In this document: piece by piece, positions 27,701 to 39,322 of the stretch
How positions within the stretch are numbered: the stretch's first letter is position 1
How the letters are laid out: each line of letters opens with the position of its first letter
Source of the DNA: Chytriomyces cf. hyalinus JEL632
Taxonomy: Eukaryota; Chytridiomycota; Chytridiomycetes; Chytridiales; Chytriomycetaceae
DNA: 64,000 nt
Direction of reading: 5' to 3'
Assembly: GCA_025435555.1 (NCBI GenBank)
Contig: JAIWWG010000016.1
Location: 186,001-250,000, forward strand
Made by a program: the position numbers and the translations under genes
Notes under the pieces: model-generated
The model's database searches: none
The model's input: only the letters and a program-made list of their open reading frames with translations
What the model was told of the DNA's origin: nothing

Positions 27701-30584
27701 TGTCAAGCGCAAATGGAGAGACGACTTTGTCTGATTCAGTTTATTGCTTCGCGTATAAAGAAGATGGGTCTTTGGAGGTTTTACTGCTGCCGGAATTCAC
27801 TCAGGTGTTCAACGTGCCCCAGTTTGATAATCTGGCGGCATCCATTTTCGACTACAATGGTCCCGCTGCAGAAAATACCGAAAACCTTGAGCGTGGTGCT
27901 GATATCAACGAAATTTTGGTTCTGCCACTTGGACCAGATGCGCAGAATTTGGATGTGTATTTAATGGTACGTTTCGAAAGTCCTTGCCTCACCGGTTGTT
28001 TCGGTTAACAAGCGATTATAGGCTCGCACGGAAACTGGTGATCTTATCATTTATAAGGCGCTCGTCCAAGATGACTTCTCTTCTCCATGGCCAGCAAACG
28101 CGCAGGTGGCCTCGTACACCCCGACAACGCCCATCAAAAATGCCTCAGGAAGCTTACCGGATCCCAATCGCCTTGCCTTGATTCTCGTACGTGTTCCTCA
28201 CAGCCATATGTCCCGAGAACTCCTTGCCTATCAAGACATTGAAGGAGATAAACTCAAGCCATTACCAAAACCCCGTCCAAATGCATCGTTTGTCAAGCGT
28301 CACTACCTGCGTCCATTCAAAAATGTCGGCAGTGCTGGAAATCGAGGTTCATTGTATTCGGGTGTTTTTATGACTGGAAAGAAGCCATGTTGGGTGATGG
28401 CAAATCAAGGAGGCGATACAGAACGTGCTCCTGGACTGGAAGTAATTGAGGGAATGGAAGTGGCGAAGGGTCTAAAAGTGGAAGAAACTGCCAAAGTGTT
28501 TGGGAAAGGCTTTCTGCGGGTTCATCCAAGCATTGTTGATGGAGAAATTCGAACTTTCGCGGAGCTGCATAACATGAACACACCCAATGGATTTGTTTAC
28601 ATCAATGAGAAGGTACTGGCGGTGTAGTTCCCACGCCTTGTCAACTAACTGCGCTTCACAGGGATTGTTACGGCTGTGCACTCTGCCTTGGAAGTTCAAC
28701 TATGACTTGGAATGGCCTATGTGCAAAATCCCACTGCGTCGTGTCCCCCACAAAATCGCATATCACTTTGAATCGGAAACGTACATCATGGCCGCATCCA
28801 CTCCTTCAGCATTTAATTTATCGAAAGCGCAACAAGCTGCTGCTCTTGCCTCTGGAGCAATCGAGCAAGGTTTTGAATTGAATGTCGTTGAGGAACGAGC
28901 GAAAGAGGACAGAAGTATGCGTTTTTTCTCTTCTTCGACATTTCCCTGCTCACGTGCCTTTTCTTGCCATAGCTGGATTATACTATCCATCCAGCGGAGC
29001 CTACAGTCTGGAGCTAATTTCTCCTGTTGACTTCCAGACCGTTGACCGGTGAGTATTGTCTTGCAAGGAAATCAGCAGCCTATTCTGAATAGCACCATCT
29101 TTAAGCTTCCCCCTTGAAGTGGACGAAGTCGTCTTGTGTTGTCAGGCCGTGAGCTTGGATAGTAAGCAAACTACGTCCGGGAAAAAACTGTTTCTTGCCG
29201 TTGGTACTGGAATGTGTCGAGGGGAAGACTTAACAGCCCGTGGCCGGGTAAAGGCTCCTGATTAACGCAGTTTTAGAATTCGATTAACGCTGTGTATCGA
29301 CACTCTTGCACAGATTCTCATTTTCGACATTATTGACGTTGTTCCAGAAATTGACAACCCGCAGTCTTGCCATAAGTTCAAACTTCTTCATACTGTCGAT
29401 GAAAAAAGTCCGGTCACTGCCCTCTGTGGCTTAAATGGCTACCTCGTATGCGCTAATGGATCAAGAGTTGAGTTGGCCCATCATTCGTGATATATTTACG
29501 TTTCATCCATATAACTAACGCCAATCAACATCAGATGATCATTTATAATTTTGAGGACTCCGAGACTCTGAATGGAATCGCTTTTCTGGATACAAACATA
29601 TATGTTAATAACCTCACATCAATCAAGAATACACTGGTTCTTTCTGATGTGGCAAAGGGAGTCTGGTTCATCGGCTTTCAGGTTGGTTTTTTACGTTCGC
29701 GAGGATTCACTGGTTGGGAAATGACTGACACAAGATTCTGTTGAATGTGAACAGGAGGATCCGCCGAAATTGAAAATGCTTGGAAAAGACTACAACGCAA
29801 TGCAAGTGTATGGATGTGAATACATTGTAGATGATAATGCGATGGGTTTTATCGCTTCGGATCAAGAAAGAAATATGCACGTGTTATCCTACATGCCTGA
29901 CTGTATGTTTGCTTTTCGTTACCAATGGATCGGGATGTATAATTAATCTTTTCTCTTCCCCAGCATTTCAATCGTACGAAGGCCAGAAGCTCATTCGCAA
30001 AGGCGAAATGCACATGGGCAGTCGAATTCAAAAGTTTGTGCGTTTGAGAAAACTGCCGGTGGGGAGGAACCGATATGGAGCCATCATTTTTTCAAAGCAG
30101 TACTTTTGCATTGGAGGTGCGTCGGTGTTTTACGCTGCTCATTTTATCTAAAACCAATTCCCACGGTAGGGGCCCTTGATGGAAGTTTGAACTACACTAT
30201 TCCTTGCTCAGAAAAGTTGTACAAACGCTTGTACGTCATCTACTCCCGCATGGTCACGAATATTCAGCCTTTGGCTGGTTTAAATCCACGCGGATACAGG
30301 TAACGCGACAATCACTGCCCTTGTAAAAAGATTCGGAGAGCTAACAGACTCCTCTCTTTCCCTGCCATTTCTCAAGACAAGCTCAATTACGCAATAAACC
30401 GCTGTCTACGCTAACTGGATCTGGTCCACCGGGACCTAAATCGATTCTGGATGGGGACTTACTGTTGTCTTATGTCTCGCTACCGATTCTTCAGCAACGG
30501 GAGATTGCAAAAGGCGTTGGAAGCTCTGTGGAGCGAATTATTGATGACTTGATAGAAGTTTTCACAGGAACGGACTACTTATAA
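24781..30584 (+). CDS. CFT1: Cleavage and polyadenylation factor subunit CFT1/CPSF160
   Basis: Seventeen exons: 24781-25119, 25176-25256, 25318-25460, 25516-25659, 25719-27021, 27081-27386, 27439-27966, 28022-28612, 28662-28914, 28973-29048, 29106-29247, 29314-29466, 29535-29681, 29755-29902, 29964-30116, 30170-30299, 30377-30584. Phases close to 1614 aa. Family landmarks: ASNLLVARGSLLQVFVL near the N-terminus, IIDFVFLFDFFEPTLAILYE, GLGPIRDMAVGEF, NTPNGFVYINEK, PMCKIPLRRVPHKIAYHFES, LNGIAFLDTNIYVNNLTSIK, LAGLNPRGYR and the CPSF_A C-terminal end (LDGDLLLSYVSLPILQQ). It is the WD40-rich scaffold of the polyadenylation signal recognition module. Two acidic DDDDLYG linkers sit near 26530 and 27620. 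Several introns use non-consensus gttg- donors. Confidence 0.94.
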
Positions 30585-30799
30585 CATGCAGCTGTTTCTG
30601 TGGATAGTTGGTTGGGATATGCGTGCAAGTTTGGACGTGAATGGTGGAATGGAATGGGTTGCTGATAATAAAAAAACCCCGAATGGGAGATGATTGATTT
30701 TTTTATTCGTTTGCGGATGTTTCTCCCACTTTGGACAAGGAGAAGAACATCGAAGGATATTCCGATTATATTCTGACCTCATAATTTTTCGTTGTCATC

Positions 30800-32014
30800 T
30801 CAATAGGGCCCATCAGGTCTTTGACGTTTCGAGTCTGGACCATCGTCTAGTGCAACCCGTTTTCTCATATCATCATACTGGTTGGGTCCTCCTGGTGGAG
30901 GCATAGGTGGGAAAGGCCTTTGCTGCATTCCACCTGGTAAAAGAAATTTGGAAGACGTATTATTATGGATTGAAATGGGACCACGCATCTGTGCACTCAA
31001 AGTAGCCCCTCACCAAGTCCAGCTGGTGGCATTGAAAATCCAGGTGGAGGTCTCCATCCAGGTGGTGGTGGGCCCATTGGGAACCCGGGAGGTGGTCGCG
31101 GGGGGCCGCCAGGAACAACACCGCCAGCAAGACCGCCAGGAAGCATCATCATGGGAGGTCTGAATCCAGGTGGAAATGCTGGCATTCCAGGAGGTGGTCC
31201 ACCACCGCCGGGCATATGAGGTGGCATTCCGAACGGTGGGAATCCAGGGGGCATTCCAGGGGGCATTCCAGGAGGCATCCCTGGAGGCATACCAGGCATG
31301 CCGAAGGGTGGGGGCACTCCAGTTCTTGCCATATTTGCCATCATCGCGGCCACTGATGTTCGTGATAAAATGCAATGAGATTCTAGATGTGCAAGAGATG
31401 CATCGAAAAAGACGTTTCGTACAGAATGGATTGTAAGGCACGGCTGGGTTGAAGTCTGTGAAAAATCATGAGGAAAAAAAGCTTGAGTCAGCGAATCGTG
31501 AAAAAGCTATGCACAGAGAACGCAATATCAGAACGCGTTTAGATTGAGCGTTATTTCGTTATTTCGGGTTGTTTCGATTTTGTGAAGACGAACGGGTGAA
31601 TCGTGGCAGAACAAGATGGAGCACAGATGGGCGGCTGCACAAGATTGCGTGCGTAAGTGTGACTTACCGGGACCACCCGGCTTGCCTTCATAAGCTTTGG
31701 TGAGCATGTCCTGGATCTCCTTGACCTTGTCCTGAGCCAAACCTGGTGTATGAGAGGAAAAATGGATTGGATGCAGATGTTGTTAATATATGAGCCTGTG
31801 AATGAGACTGGTGACTCCAAGGAGCGAAGAAAGCTCACCTTGGTAGTAGTTTTGCACATGCAGTTTGTGTTTCCAACCAGCGTTGTGAGCCTTGCGCACC
31901 TGCATGAACATGACGTGGCTGAGCGAACGTATCGAGAGCAGAGCGAATGAGACTCACGCTTGGCGAGTCGTGCGTGAGGAAGATGTCGCAGTAGTCGCAA
32001 TAGTATTTAGGCAT
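30800..32014 (-). CDS. YHC1: U1 snRNP subunit C
   Basis: Exons complement 32014-31958, 31899-31839, 31742-31668, 31455-31423, 31352-31014, 30933-30800 (232 aa). The N-terminus is the U1-C zinc finger: [19 protein letters not shown], then [20 protein letters not shown] (C2H2 ligands C6, C9, H24, H30). It stabilises U1 snRNA pairing with the 5' splice site. The remainder is Pro/Met/Gly-rich: a run of MPPGMPPG repeats at 31230-31300, as is usual for U1-C. It ends with a basic patch ([11 protein letters not shown]). The third intron (31456-31667, 212 nt) is long for this locus; it shares no sequence with the PAT1 intron repeats. Confidence 0.93.
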
Positions 32015-32053
32015 CCTGGTTAAATATTTATTTAAAACCAGCTGAAAAGTGCA
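32015..32053. promoter_or_regulatory. 39-bp divergent promoter, U1-C / Nudix
   Basis: Only 39 bp lie between the two start codons. It includes AT-rich ttaaatatttatttaaaa (about 32022-32039), which could act as a shared TATA-like element. Transcription of at least one gene must start very close to its ATG. Confidence 0.5.
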
Positions 32054-33073
32054 ATGCAAGCCCTCATCGACGCAGCCAACACACTGACTGATGACGCAAT
32101 CACGGCCATGGTTAAAGGCCAAAAGGATGCGCTCGGAATGCCTTTGTATGTGCATCGGGATCGGCGCAGTCTTGTTGGCCTTGTCCGAAACGACATCGTT
32201 GCGCTAGTCTTGGCTGCAGACGGCCCGCTAGTCGTCGAGGACGGCGCCGTGTTCTTTGCAGATTCGTATTTGAATGCGACTCCGCTCGAGCGCACTCTTG
32301 CCCTTGAGCAGCTGCTGATACATTGGCGGGATGACGCTGCCAATACTCTTTTGCATGCCAGCAAGTGGCGGAGCGAGCGGTACTCGGTATGGGACTGCGA
32401 CGGCAAAATCGCCTTTATGATCGAACGCAGTGCCGCAGGTCTGCTTGCTGTCAGGTCTTATGGATGTCACGTCAACGGTTTCGTCAAGGGAGACTCCCGC
32501 TCTCCCAGCAAAATGTGGGTTGCTCGCCGAAGCTATACCAAGCAGACATATCCAGGGATGTTGGACAATATTGTATGCGTTTTGTTCAAGCTGTCCAGCC
32601 AATTTTGATTTCAAATTGACCTTGGCAAACTTTTTTTTTAACAGGTTGGAGGTGGGCTTCCTCACGGCATGACTCCGGGAGAAAATGTTATTAAGGAATG
32701 CTTCGAAGAGGCTGGAATCCAGGTCAATGCTGCAAACTCGCTGCATGTTCTGAAACCCGTTTCTGTCTTGACCGCCTTCATGATCTCAGAGCGTGGCTGG
32801 GTTCCTGACACAGAATACATCTACGATCTGGAAGTTGATGCTTCCTTCACCCCTGTTTGCCAAGACGGTGAAGTTCACGGCTTTGAGTTGATGGATTTGG
32901 CAACTGTGAAAACTCTGCTGCTGAAGGGTGAATTTATGCCTGAATCTGGTTTAGTCGTGCTGGACTTTATGATTCGCCACGGATATCTGAATGCGTCTAC
33001 AGAGCCCGACTACGTCTCGATCGTCACTAGACTTCATCGCACTCATCCATTTCCCGGACCTTGCTACGCGTAA
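32054..33073 (+). CDS. Nudix hydrolase with N-terminal DUF4743 domain
   Basis: Exons 32054-32572 and 32645-33073 (315 aa). The N-terminal half ([36 protein letters not shown]) matches the DUF4743 region found before the Nudix fold in fungal YJR142W-type and plant Nudix 20/24-type proteins. The Nudix box is [24 protein letters not shown]: the EExG metal-binding core is intact, with Lys in place of the usual Arg. Members hydrolyse diphosphates of oxidised thiamine derivatives in some species; the substrate here is inferred, not shown. The last part ([24 protein letters not shown]) is also typical. It diverges from U1-C. Confidence 0.88.
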
Positions 33074-33229
33074 TTCGTGTCTAAAACATATTGTTTACTT
33101 CCTTTTTGAATGAAAATAAAGTTCAGGTCCAATGGTGCGACCAATTCGAAGCTTCTCTTTTCATGCGCGAAACAATCCTTCAAAAGAGAGAGAGGGCGAC
33201 AAAGTCAACTACACAAAACATCCAATAGT

Positions 33230-36200
33230 TCATGAGCTGCTCTGCTGAATTATGTTGTCTTTCCACTGCAAAGCGAACATGAAAGTGGGTGTCAGTGTGC
33301 CATGAAAGACCAATTGTCACCACATTCTCACCTTTGGAACCTTGCCGCCCCACCTTCCAGCCGCGTCTTTATCGGCAGCAGATTCCCATCCACGAGCACT
33401 GTCTGTTACGTCTCCCCAGATATCATCTATCAAAATTCTGGTGGCTTGATTCATGGGCTCCACACCGTCCATTGGTATTTTTGCTGACGGCACTTGTCCT
33501 TTCCTGTCCCGCTTCTTTGAAGTCACGGGATCTCCAATCGGTTCTCCTCGCTTTACTTTCGCGAGCAGATCCTGAAGTTCAGTGTTCATGTCGTCTTCAG
33601 CATCATTTGTGTCAGAATCCTTTTTGCTTGGTGTTGCCAGAGTGCGCCTTTCGGCCTCAGCCAAAATCCTCAGCTCATCTTGCAGCCTGTCGATTTCGGC
33701 ATCCACTGGTTGGCATTCAGGCAATCCTGTCACTTTGTCACAGATTTCTTCAAGAATCCATCCTCGAAGGTTGAATTTAGGGTTCTCCTTTTGCATGCGG
33801 GTCCGTCGCTTCACATCCTCAGATTCAATAGACCCTGCAGATACTGCGACTGTTGGGTTGAGTGTTATCATTTCTGTCAATAAGCGAGTACGGTATTGGA
33901 CGAGCCAGTCCTGCCACCGGCATCTCACTTCTGACTCTGTGGGAAACATTTCTTGAACCTTGGCTTGATTTTCGAGATGCTCGTTGAACGTGTCATCTTG
34001 CTCCGAAGCGTCAGTATCGTCAACTGGTTTTGCGACTTGACTGCTTTTTCTTCTTTGCTGGATTTCGCTCATGATACTGGATGCCAAGCGGATGCTTCTA
34101 CGCTTGTTGGAATCAACGCTATGGAGACTACCTTCGACAAGCACGTCCACTGTCGGCAACTGATAATCCAAGTCACTGTCGCCATCAACCTTTTCGTCGT
34201 CTTGGCCGCTAGGATCAGCTTTGCTTGCTCCATCCGGCAATATTGGCGGATCCGAACCAGGAATTTCCGAGTTTTTCCTCGTATTTGGTTGAACAATGCT
34301 CACCCGCTTTCCAGAAACCGACTGCCGTCCGATATTGACCGGAGCACCTCCTCGGCCCGATTTCCCTCCCCGCAGAGACGCCATCACAGCAGCACCCACA
34401 GCAGCAATACTGGCTCTTCTCTTCCCTCGCATGGCAGAAACACTGGATCTTTTCCCTTGGCCCGAATTAGCCACGCTCACACGAGTTGTAGCAGCTGAGG
34501 AGACGTAACAGAGGGCCTCGATTTCGTTGAGACATTCTGTCATGGCATTGCGTACGCTTGAGCATAAAAGTTCTATACAGCCACTCGGTTTCTTGTCGTT
34601 TAGAGTGGGCGCGGGGGTCTTTTCTTTTGATTGTGACGATACATTGCTTTCGTTTCGTTTGCGTGTTGTTGTTGTTGTGTTGGTTGCTGTTGCGGGGACA
34701 GGATTGTCGGGCGCGGTGGATGATCCCGCGAGTTGTTGCTGTAGTTTTTGGAATTCTTGTAGACTCGGGTATGAAGCTGGCGTTACCGCCTCGTTTGTAT
34801 CAGTGTTCAGATTTGGGGTAGGACCCATCTCGTTTTTGAATTCGGCGTCCGTGAGACGGATCTGGCATAGCGACCGGAAAAAGGTGCAGTAGTCCGTTTC
34901 TGTTTCTGAGAGAAGGTTCAAAAGAGGAAGAATCAAGTCTTCGAGGTCACTCGATTTGGATTGTTTAAATCCGAGTTTCTGAGTAGATGAATCCATGTGT
35001 TTGAGTGACAGCCTTTCAGTTACAATGACTTGATATACCTTTGCCATCAGAGAGACGTACGTGTCGATGAAGATGGGATCGTAGGAATCAAGAATGCCTT
35101 CAATGATATCTTTGCCGTCCACGCTGTGAGGTCGTGCCTCGTCTTCCTCTTCGCTGCCGAACTCCACTAGCTCCACGAACGTCCGTCCCAGCTTTGATAA
35201 ATTCCAGTATACAATTTGAGGCTGGTTTTCAAACCGGTAGCGACCTACGGAGTCTGTTCCAAAGGAGTTTCGTGACAAGGTTTTGATTCCCAAACGGACA
35301 TGTTTTTCTAACCTGACGAAGAACTGCATATTCCAGGATCGTAAGCATCAATAAACATAAATGGCCCATAGTCTAATGTGATGCCGTGTATTGACATGTT
35401 GTCCTGACACGCGTAGTTAAGTTAGCATCCAGCACTGTAATTCAATAAGACACGCACCGTGTTTAAAAGCCCATGAATAAAGCCAACCGACTGCCAACCA
35501 GCACATAACTCTGCCGACCTTTTGACAACTTCCTTGAAGAGTCGTGCGTACCGATTCAGCTGAATATTGATGTAACTGTTGTCCCTGTATGGACCGATAA
35601 TGCCACCAGGGCCGGCTGCGTTCATGGCCTCGGTAGCAACTGCAATGGGATTTACTGGTGTCTTGACAGTTATTGTTTGAGGAGAGTCTGTTGCTGGGGA
35701 TGATTCTGGACGGTCCGACATCAATTCGTTCCCGACCACGGAGATCAAGGGCACGCGTACAGTTCGATGAAGCACTTGCAAGTATTCATTGGACTGGTCA
35801 ATGTACTCGTAATGCGTGCTGATGACAAAGTCAGCGAGTTGCTTGAGCAGATGGTGCTCGCCTCTGTTGACGATGAAGAAAACTCAACACATCAGAAAGA
35901 AACGAAGAAGAAAAGAAGAAGAAGAAGAAGAAGAAGAAGAAGAGAAGAGAAGAGAAGAAGAAGAAGAAGAAGAGAAGAGAAGAAGAAGAAGAAAAGAAGA
36001 AGAAGAAGAAGAAGAAGAAGCAGAAAAGATCCTAAATCCTACGAGCATCGCCTCCCCGACTCAGCCGCAGCCCGCCCCTCTGCCGATCCGCGAAGCCTCA
36101 CGAAGAGAAGAAGGATAATGAGACAGAACGGAAAAAGATATAACAAAAAGTAAAAAGAACATAGAAGGGTACTCGCACCTGTACCAAAAGAGTTTCAAAT

Positions 36201-37217
36201 GAACCAAATCTGATCCAACTTTGTGCGCAACGGCGAGCAATGACCGCGCCCGGTTCAAGCCCTTTTTCGCGGTAGACGCCACGCGTGCCTGCGACGAGGG
36301 CAAGCGCGCGGGTCGTTGGGACGCGAAGGGCATGCATGTACTCACAGGCGAGGAATTCGCGCGTGCATGAGCGCAACAGCGCGTGTCCGTCGCTAACTGC
36401 GCGCGCATACGGCGTACGCCCCGCACCCTTCAGCTGCAGTTCGGACACGCGGTGCGTTTTCTTGTAAAAGTCGTCGGCCGCATTTCGGACAAGATTTGTG
36501 TTTGCCGCAATCGGAACACTGATTTCTCCCAACGAAACACAGCGCCCATCTCCCAGCTGTCGAGCGAGATAAACGAGTTCTTTTTAAATAAAGTATATTC
36601 ATGTGATCAAAGGCGTTACCTGGCCCACAAAGTAACCGAACTGGTGTCCGGCGTAGTTGTGCGCGTATGGAACCACGTCAGGAGGCAGCCGAGTTGCCGT
36701 CACTGCCAAGGCAAGATCTTGATCGGCAGGATCAATTGCCAACATCGCTGCTGTTGAACGCGATATTGCTAGAATTGCGGGATCTGGCTGAACGAGAAAT
36801 GAGCACATTCACTCGTTCAATGGACTTTCCTTCAGTCCAGAGACAAACATTACCATGGGCTCAGGGACGGCGTGCGAATACGCGCATAGCCTCACGGTCC
36901 GGTGCGAGCGCATCGTCGCGTGAATGCGCCGCACCTCGGCCTTTGCAGCCTCGGCGTCCATCTCAGACTGTCAAGATACAGCTGAGTTAGCTCGCAACAC
37001 AGCGTAGTACAAGGCTCACCAGCTCGTTCGACTGACGTGGTAAAGTTGTGGCCAGGCATTTGTCTTTCGGAGTGAGCGGGTCGCACGGCAGCTGTGACGT
37101 GTACCTGCCAATGACGCTCAGCACATCTTTGAGCTTTCTTTTTGAAGGATCGTTTTTAGACGCGTCGCTTGCTCCATCGACAGGCTGGCTCGCGTCTGCC
37201 TTTGGCTTTGTGGGCAT
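33230..37217 (-). CDS. SELENOO: SelO-family protein adenylyltransferase (one junction unresolved)
   Basis: Exons complement 37217-37020, 36967-36854, 36787-36620, 36556-36179, about 35863-35458, 35403-35313, 35253-33332, 33265-33230. Pseudokinase-fold SelO landmarks: [120 protein letters not shown]. SelO transfers AMP from ATP to protein hydroxyls in mitochondria. Between exon 4 (ends FETLLVQ, phase 0) and exon 5 no canonical acceptor restores frame: caacag at 35864 needs phase 2 and ttgag at 35883 needs phase 1. A micro-exon, a non-canonical site or a sequence error is possible. About 270 Ser/Lys-rich residues are inserted near the C-terminus. It ends IIQQSSS, without the usual Cys or Sec. 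Confidence 0.85.
35902..36022 (-). repeat. CTT-rich (GAA) microsatellite in a SelO intron
   Basis: About 120 bp of imperfect GAA/GAGAA repeats on the plus strand, which is CTT/CTTCT on the coding strand of SelO. It lies in the 36178-35864 intron just upstream of the candidate acceptors and forms an exceptionally long polypyrimidine tract. The plus-strand Arg/Lys/Glu reading frame over it is an artefact. Confidence 0.85.
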
Positions 37218-37294
37218 TGCAACTCCTCCTTTTGTTTGTTGTGATGTGATTTCTGACTTTTAACTTAAGATCGATCACATGAAAGACATTAAAA
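37218..37294. promoter_or_regulatory. 77-bp divergent promoter, SelO / UPF0662
   Basis: 77 bp between the start codons of two divergent genes. No clear TATA element or other named motif is visible. Confidence 0.4.
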
Positions 37295-39174
37295 ATGAAC
37301 ACGGACAAGCTGGAACAAGATAAGGCCGCCCAAGAGACGCGATCATCCGAGGACCTTCTCGCACGTCTGAAATGCATCCGCGAGAGACTCTTGGGCCTGC
37401 GCAAGGGCCCCTCCTCCACCTCGAAGGAGATGGGCCGTCTGTGGCGCGAGGTGTCCGAAATTGTGCGTGCTCTTGCGGTCATGCGATCATCGGCGAGCCC
37501 GTCTGAAGACGGTGCAGATGCCATGGACGGGTTCGGGGCCGAGTCGCTGGATGCGGTGATCGAGGTATGACTCATACTGACCTAACGGCACGTTCTCAGT
37601 TTGCGCTTCTTTCGCATCTGCGCAGGACATTGTGCCGATGTTTCTTCAGTTTTGGAGTCTGCGCGGCAAAGTGTCGGAGAACATGTATCCAGGTTCAACA
37701 GTTGCCTCCTGATTTATAAGTCACACGTCTAATGCCCCACTTCAGTTTACGTGAAGCTGGCAAAAAACAAGCACATTCTCGAGCAACTGCTTCACACGGG
37801 CCTCTTCACAAAAACACTGTTGAAGGATATCGAGCACCAGCTGGAAAGCATAGAACGCACGATGCACTCTTTCTCCTCCGATCGTCCTTCTCAGACGGCT
37901 CGAACATCTGTCACCGGTACTGGGAATTCTCCGGGGAGGAATTTGGATGCCCGGTACTCATTGCTCGAATCTAAACTGGTCGCATGTCGTACGTATTTAA
38001 GCATTCTCGAGATACTGCAATATTTTGCCTCATTTTATTCACGAAATTTCAGAATCTATCCTCGGGGAGTTAAAAGAATTGCTGGGAACCATTTCCCCAT
38101 TCCTCTTGCCGATTCATGCACGCCTTGTTGAAATCAAGCATGATCTTCAGCAGCTTCTTGCTCGAAGAAGCGCGCACGCGTTCTCTTTGGCAGAAGTTCA
38201 AATGTTGCAGGACGAGCTGCTGGAAATCGACAGCGCCCGTATCGACGGTTCGTACCTTGGAAAAGATGGGAGCGTTCTGCCGGGTCAAGCGACTGTCATT
38301 TGGCTGATGGAACAGGTTTTCGTGGAATGCCTTTATCAAGTTGTTTGTTCTTTTAAACTCTCTTTTTGCAATACATTGCAGTGCTACGAAGATACACATG
38401 AGCTTCTTGCTCTGCGCGAGGCGATCGACGGAGAAAATCCTCTTCGTCCGATTTATGAAAGCCTGGTTCGCATCAGAACAAAACTGGACCATCTGGAAAC
38501 AGTGTACCGTTACACATTTCGATGCGATGATTTGGTTCCTGTACAAGAAGAGTTGGGAGAGATTGATAACCAGCGTGTCGATGGCAAGTTCATCGACAGC
38601 ACTGGACACATTCCTGAAGGCCAGGCAGTTCTCCACTTTCTTCTTCATAAGGTTCTATATTTTTGATTTTGCGATTTAGCAGTTTGACAGCATGTAATCG
38701 TCCAACTGTATTTTTCTCCAGTGCTATAGAATCGTTTACAAAATCCAGTCAATGACCGAGCCTGTGTCAGAGTCACTCTTGCCCATTTACAACCAACTTA
38801 TGACTCTTCGCAAGTGCTTTTTGGAATTGCGGCGATGGAAAGTGAAGCTCGCCATGCGCGACCTGACAATGTACCAGATCAAACTGGCTGTCATTGATAA
38901 CAAGGTTTCTTCAATTTTTTTGCGCGTTGTTTGTTTGAGCAACATTTGGCATCCAACTGATCACTCTGCCTGACGAATCTTCCAGCGCGTTGATGGAAAG
39001 TTTGTGGGAAATGATGGGGAAGTGCCTGAGGGTCAAGGAATTCTGCACGAATTGCTGAGTGAATGTTACCATCTTCAGGCAGAGTTGCAGCAGAACTCTG
39101 AAGAAATCGACGATGACGACTTTGACGACTCCGAAGAACAAGAAGACGAAGACGACGAGGGAACAGACGCATGA
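37295..39174 (+). CDS. UPF0662 (DUF2408) family protein
   Basis: Seven exons: 37295-37564, 37626-37692, 37746-37988, 38053-38315, 38382-38651, 38722-38904, 38986-39174 (494 aa). It matches the fungal UPF0662/DUF2408 family by pattern: LVEIKHDLQQLL, YESLVRIRTKLDHLETVYRY, LLPIYNQLMTLRKCFLELR. The protein is mostly alpha-helical and cytosolic-looking; function is unknown. Three internal repeats are visible, each with the form [IV]DGx[YF]...G.[VI]PxGQxxxxxLLxxCY: ARIDGSYLGKDGSVLPGQAT, QRVDGKFIDSTGHIPEGQAV and KRVDGKFVGNDGEVPEGQGI. Introns fall at or next to the repeat ends. The tail is strongly acidic (DDDFDDSEEQEDEDDEG). Confidence 0.85.
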
Positions 39175-39322
39175 GCACGCCGCACTAGCGCCAGCTTCGC
39201 TGTCTTTACCCGGTTTTACGTAGTGTGCAAATAAATAAAATGCACGTGTGGTGAGCCCCGATTGTATTTAAAAATTGATCGTGAGGGGTCTCATCGGAAA
39301 CAATAAAAAAAAAAACACCAGC

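Noticed and set aside
35767-36153. Plus-strand Arg/Lys/Glu-rich frame
   Set aside because: It is produced by the GAA repeat, which lies in an intron of the minus-strand SelO gene.
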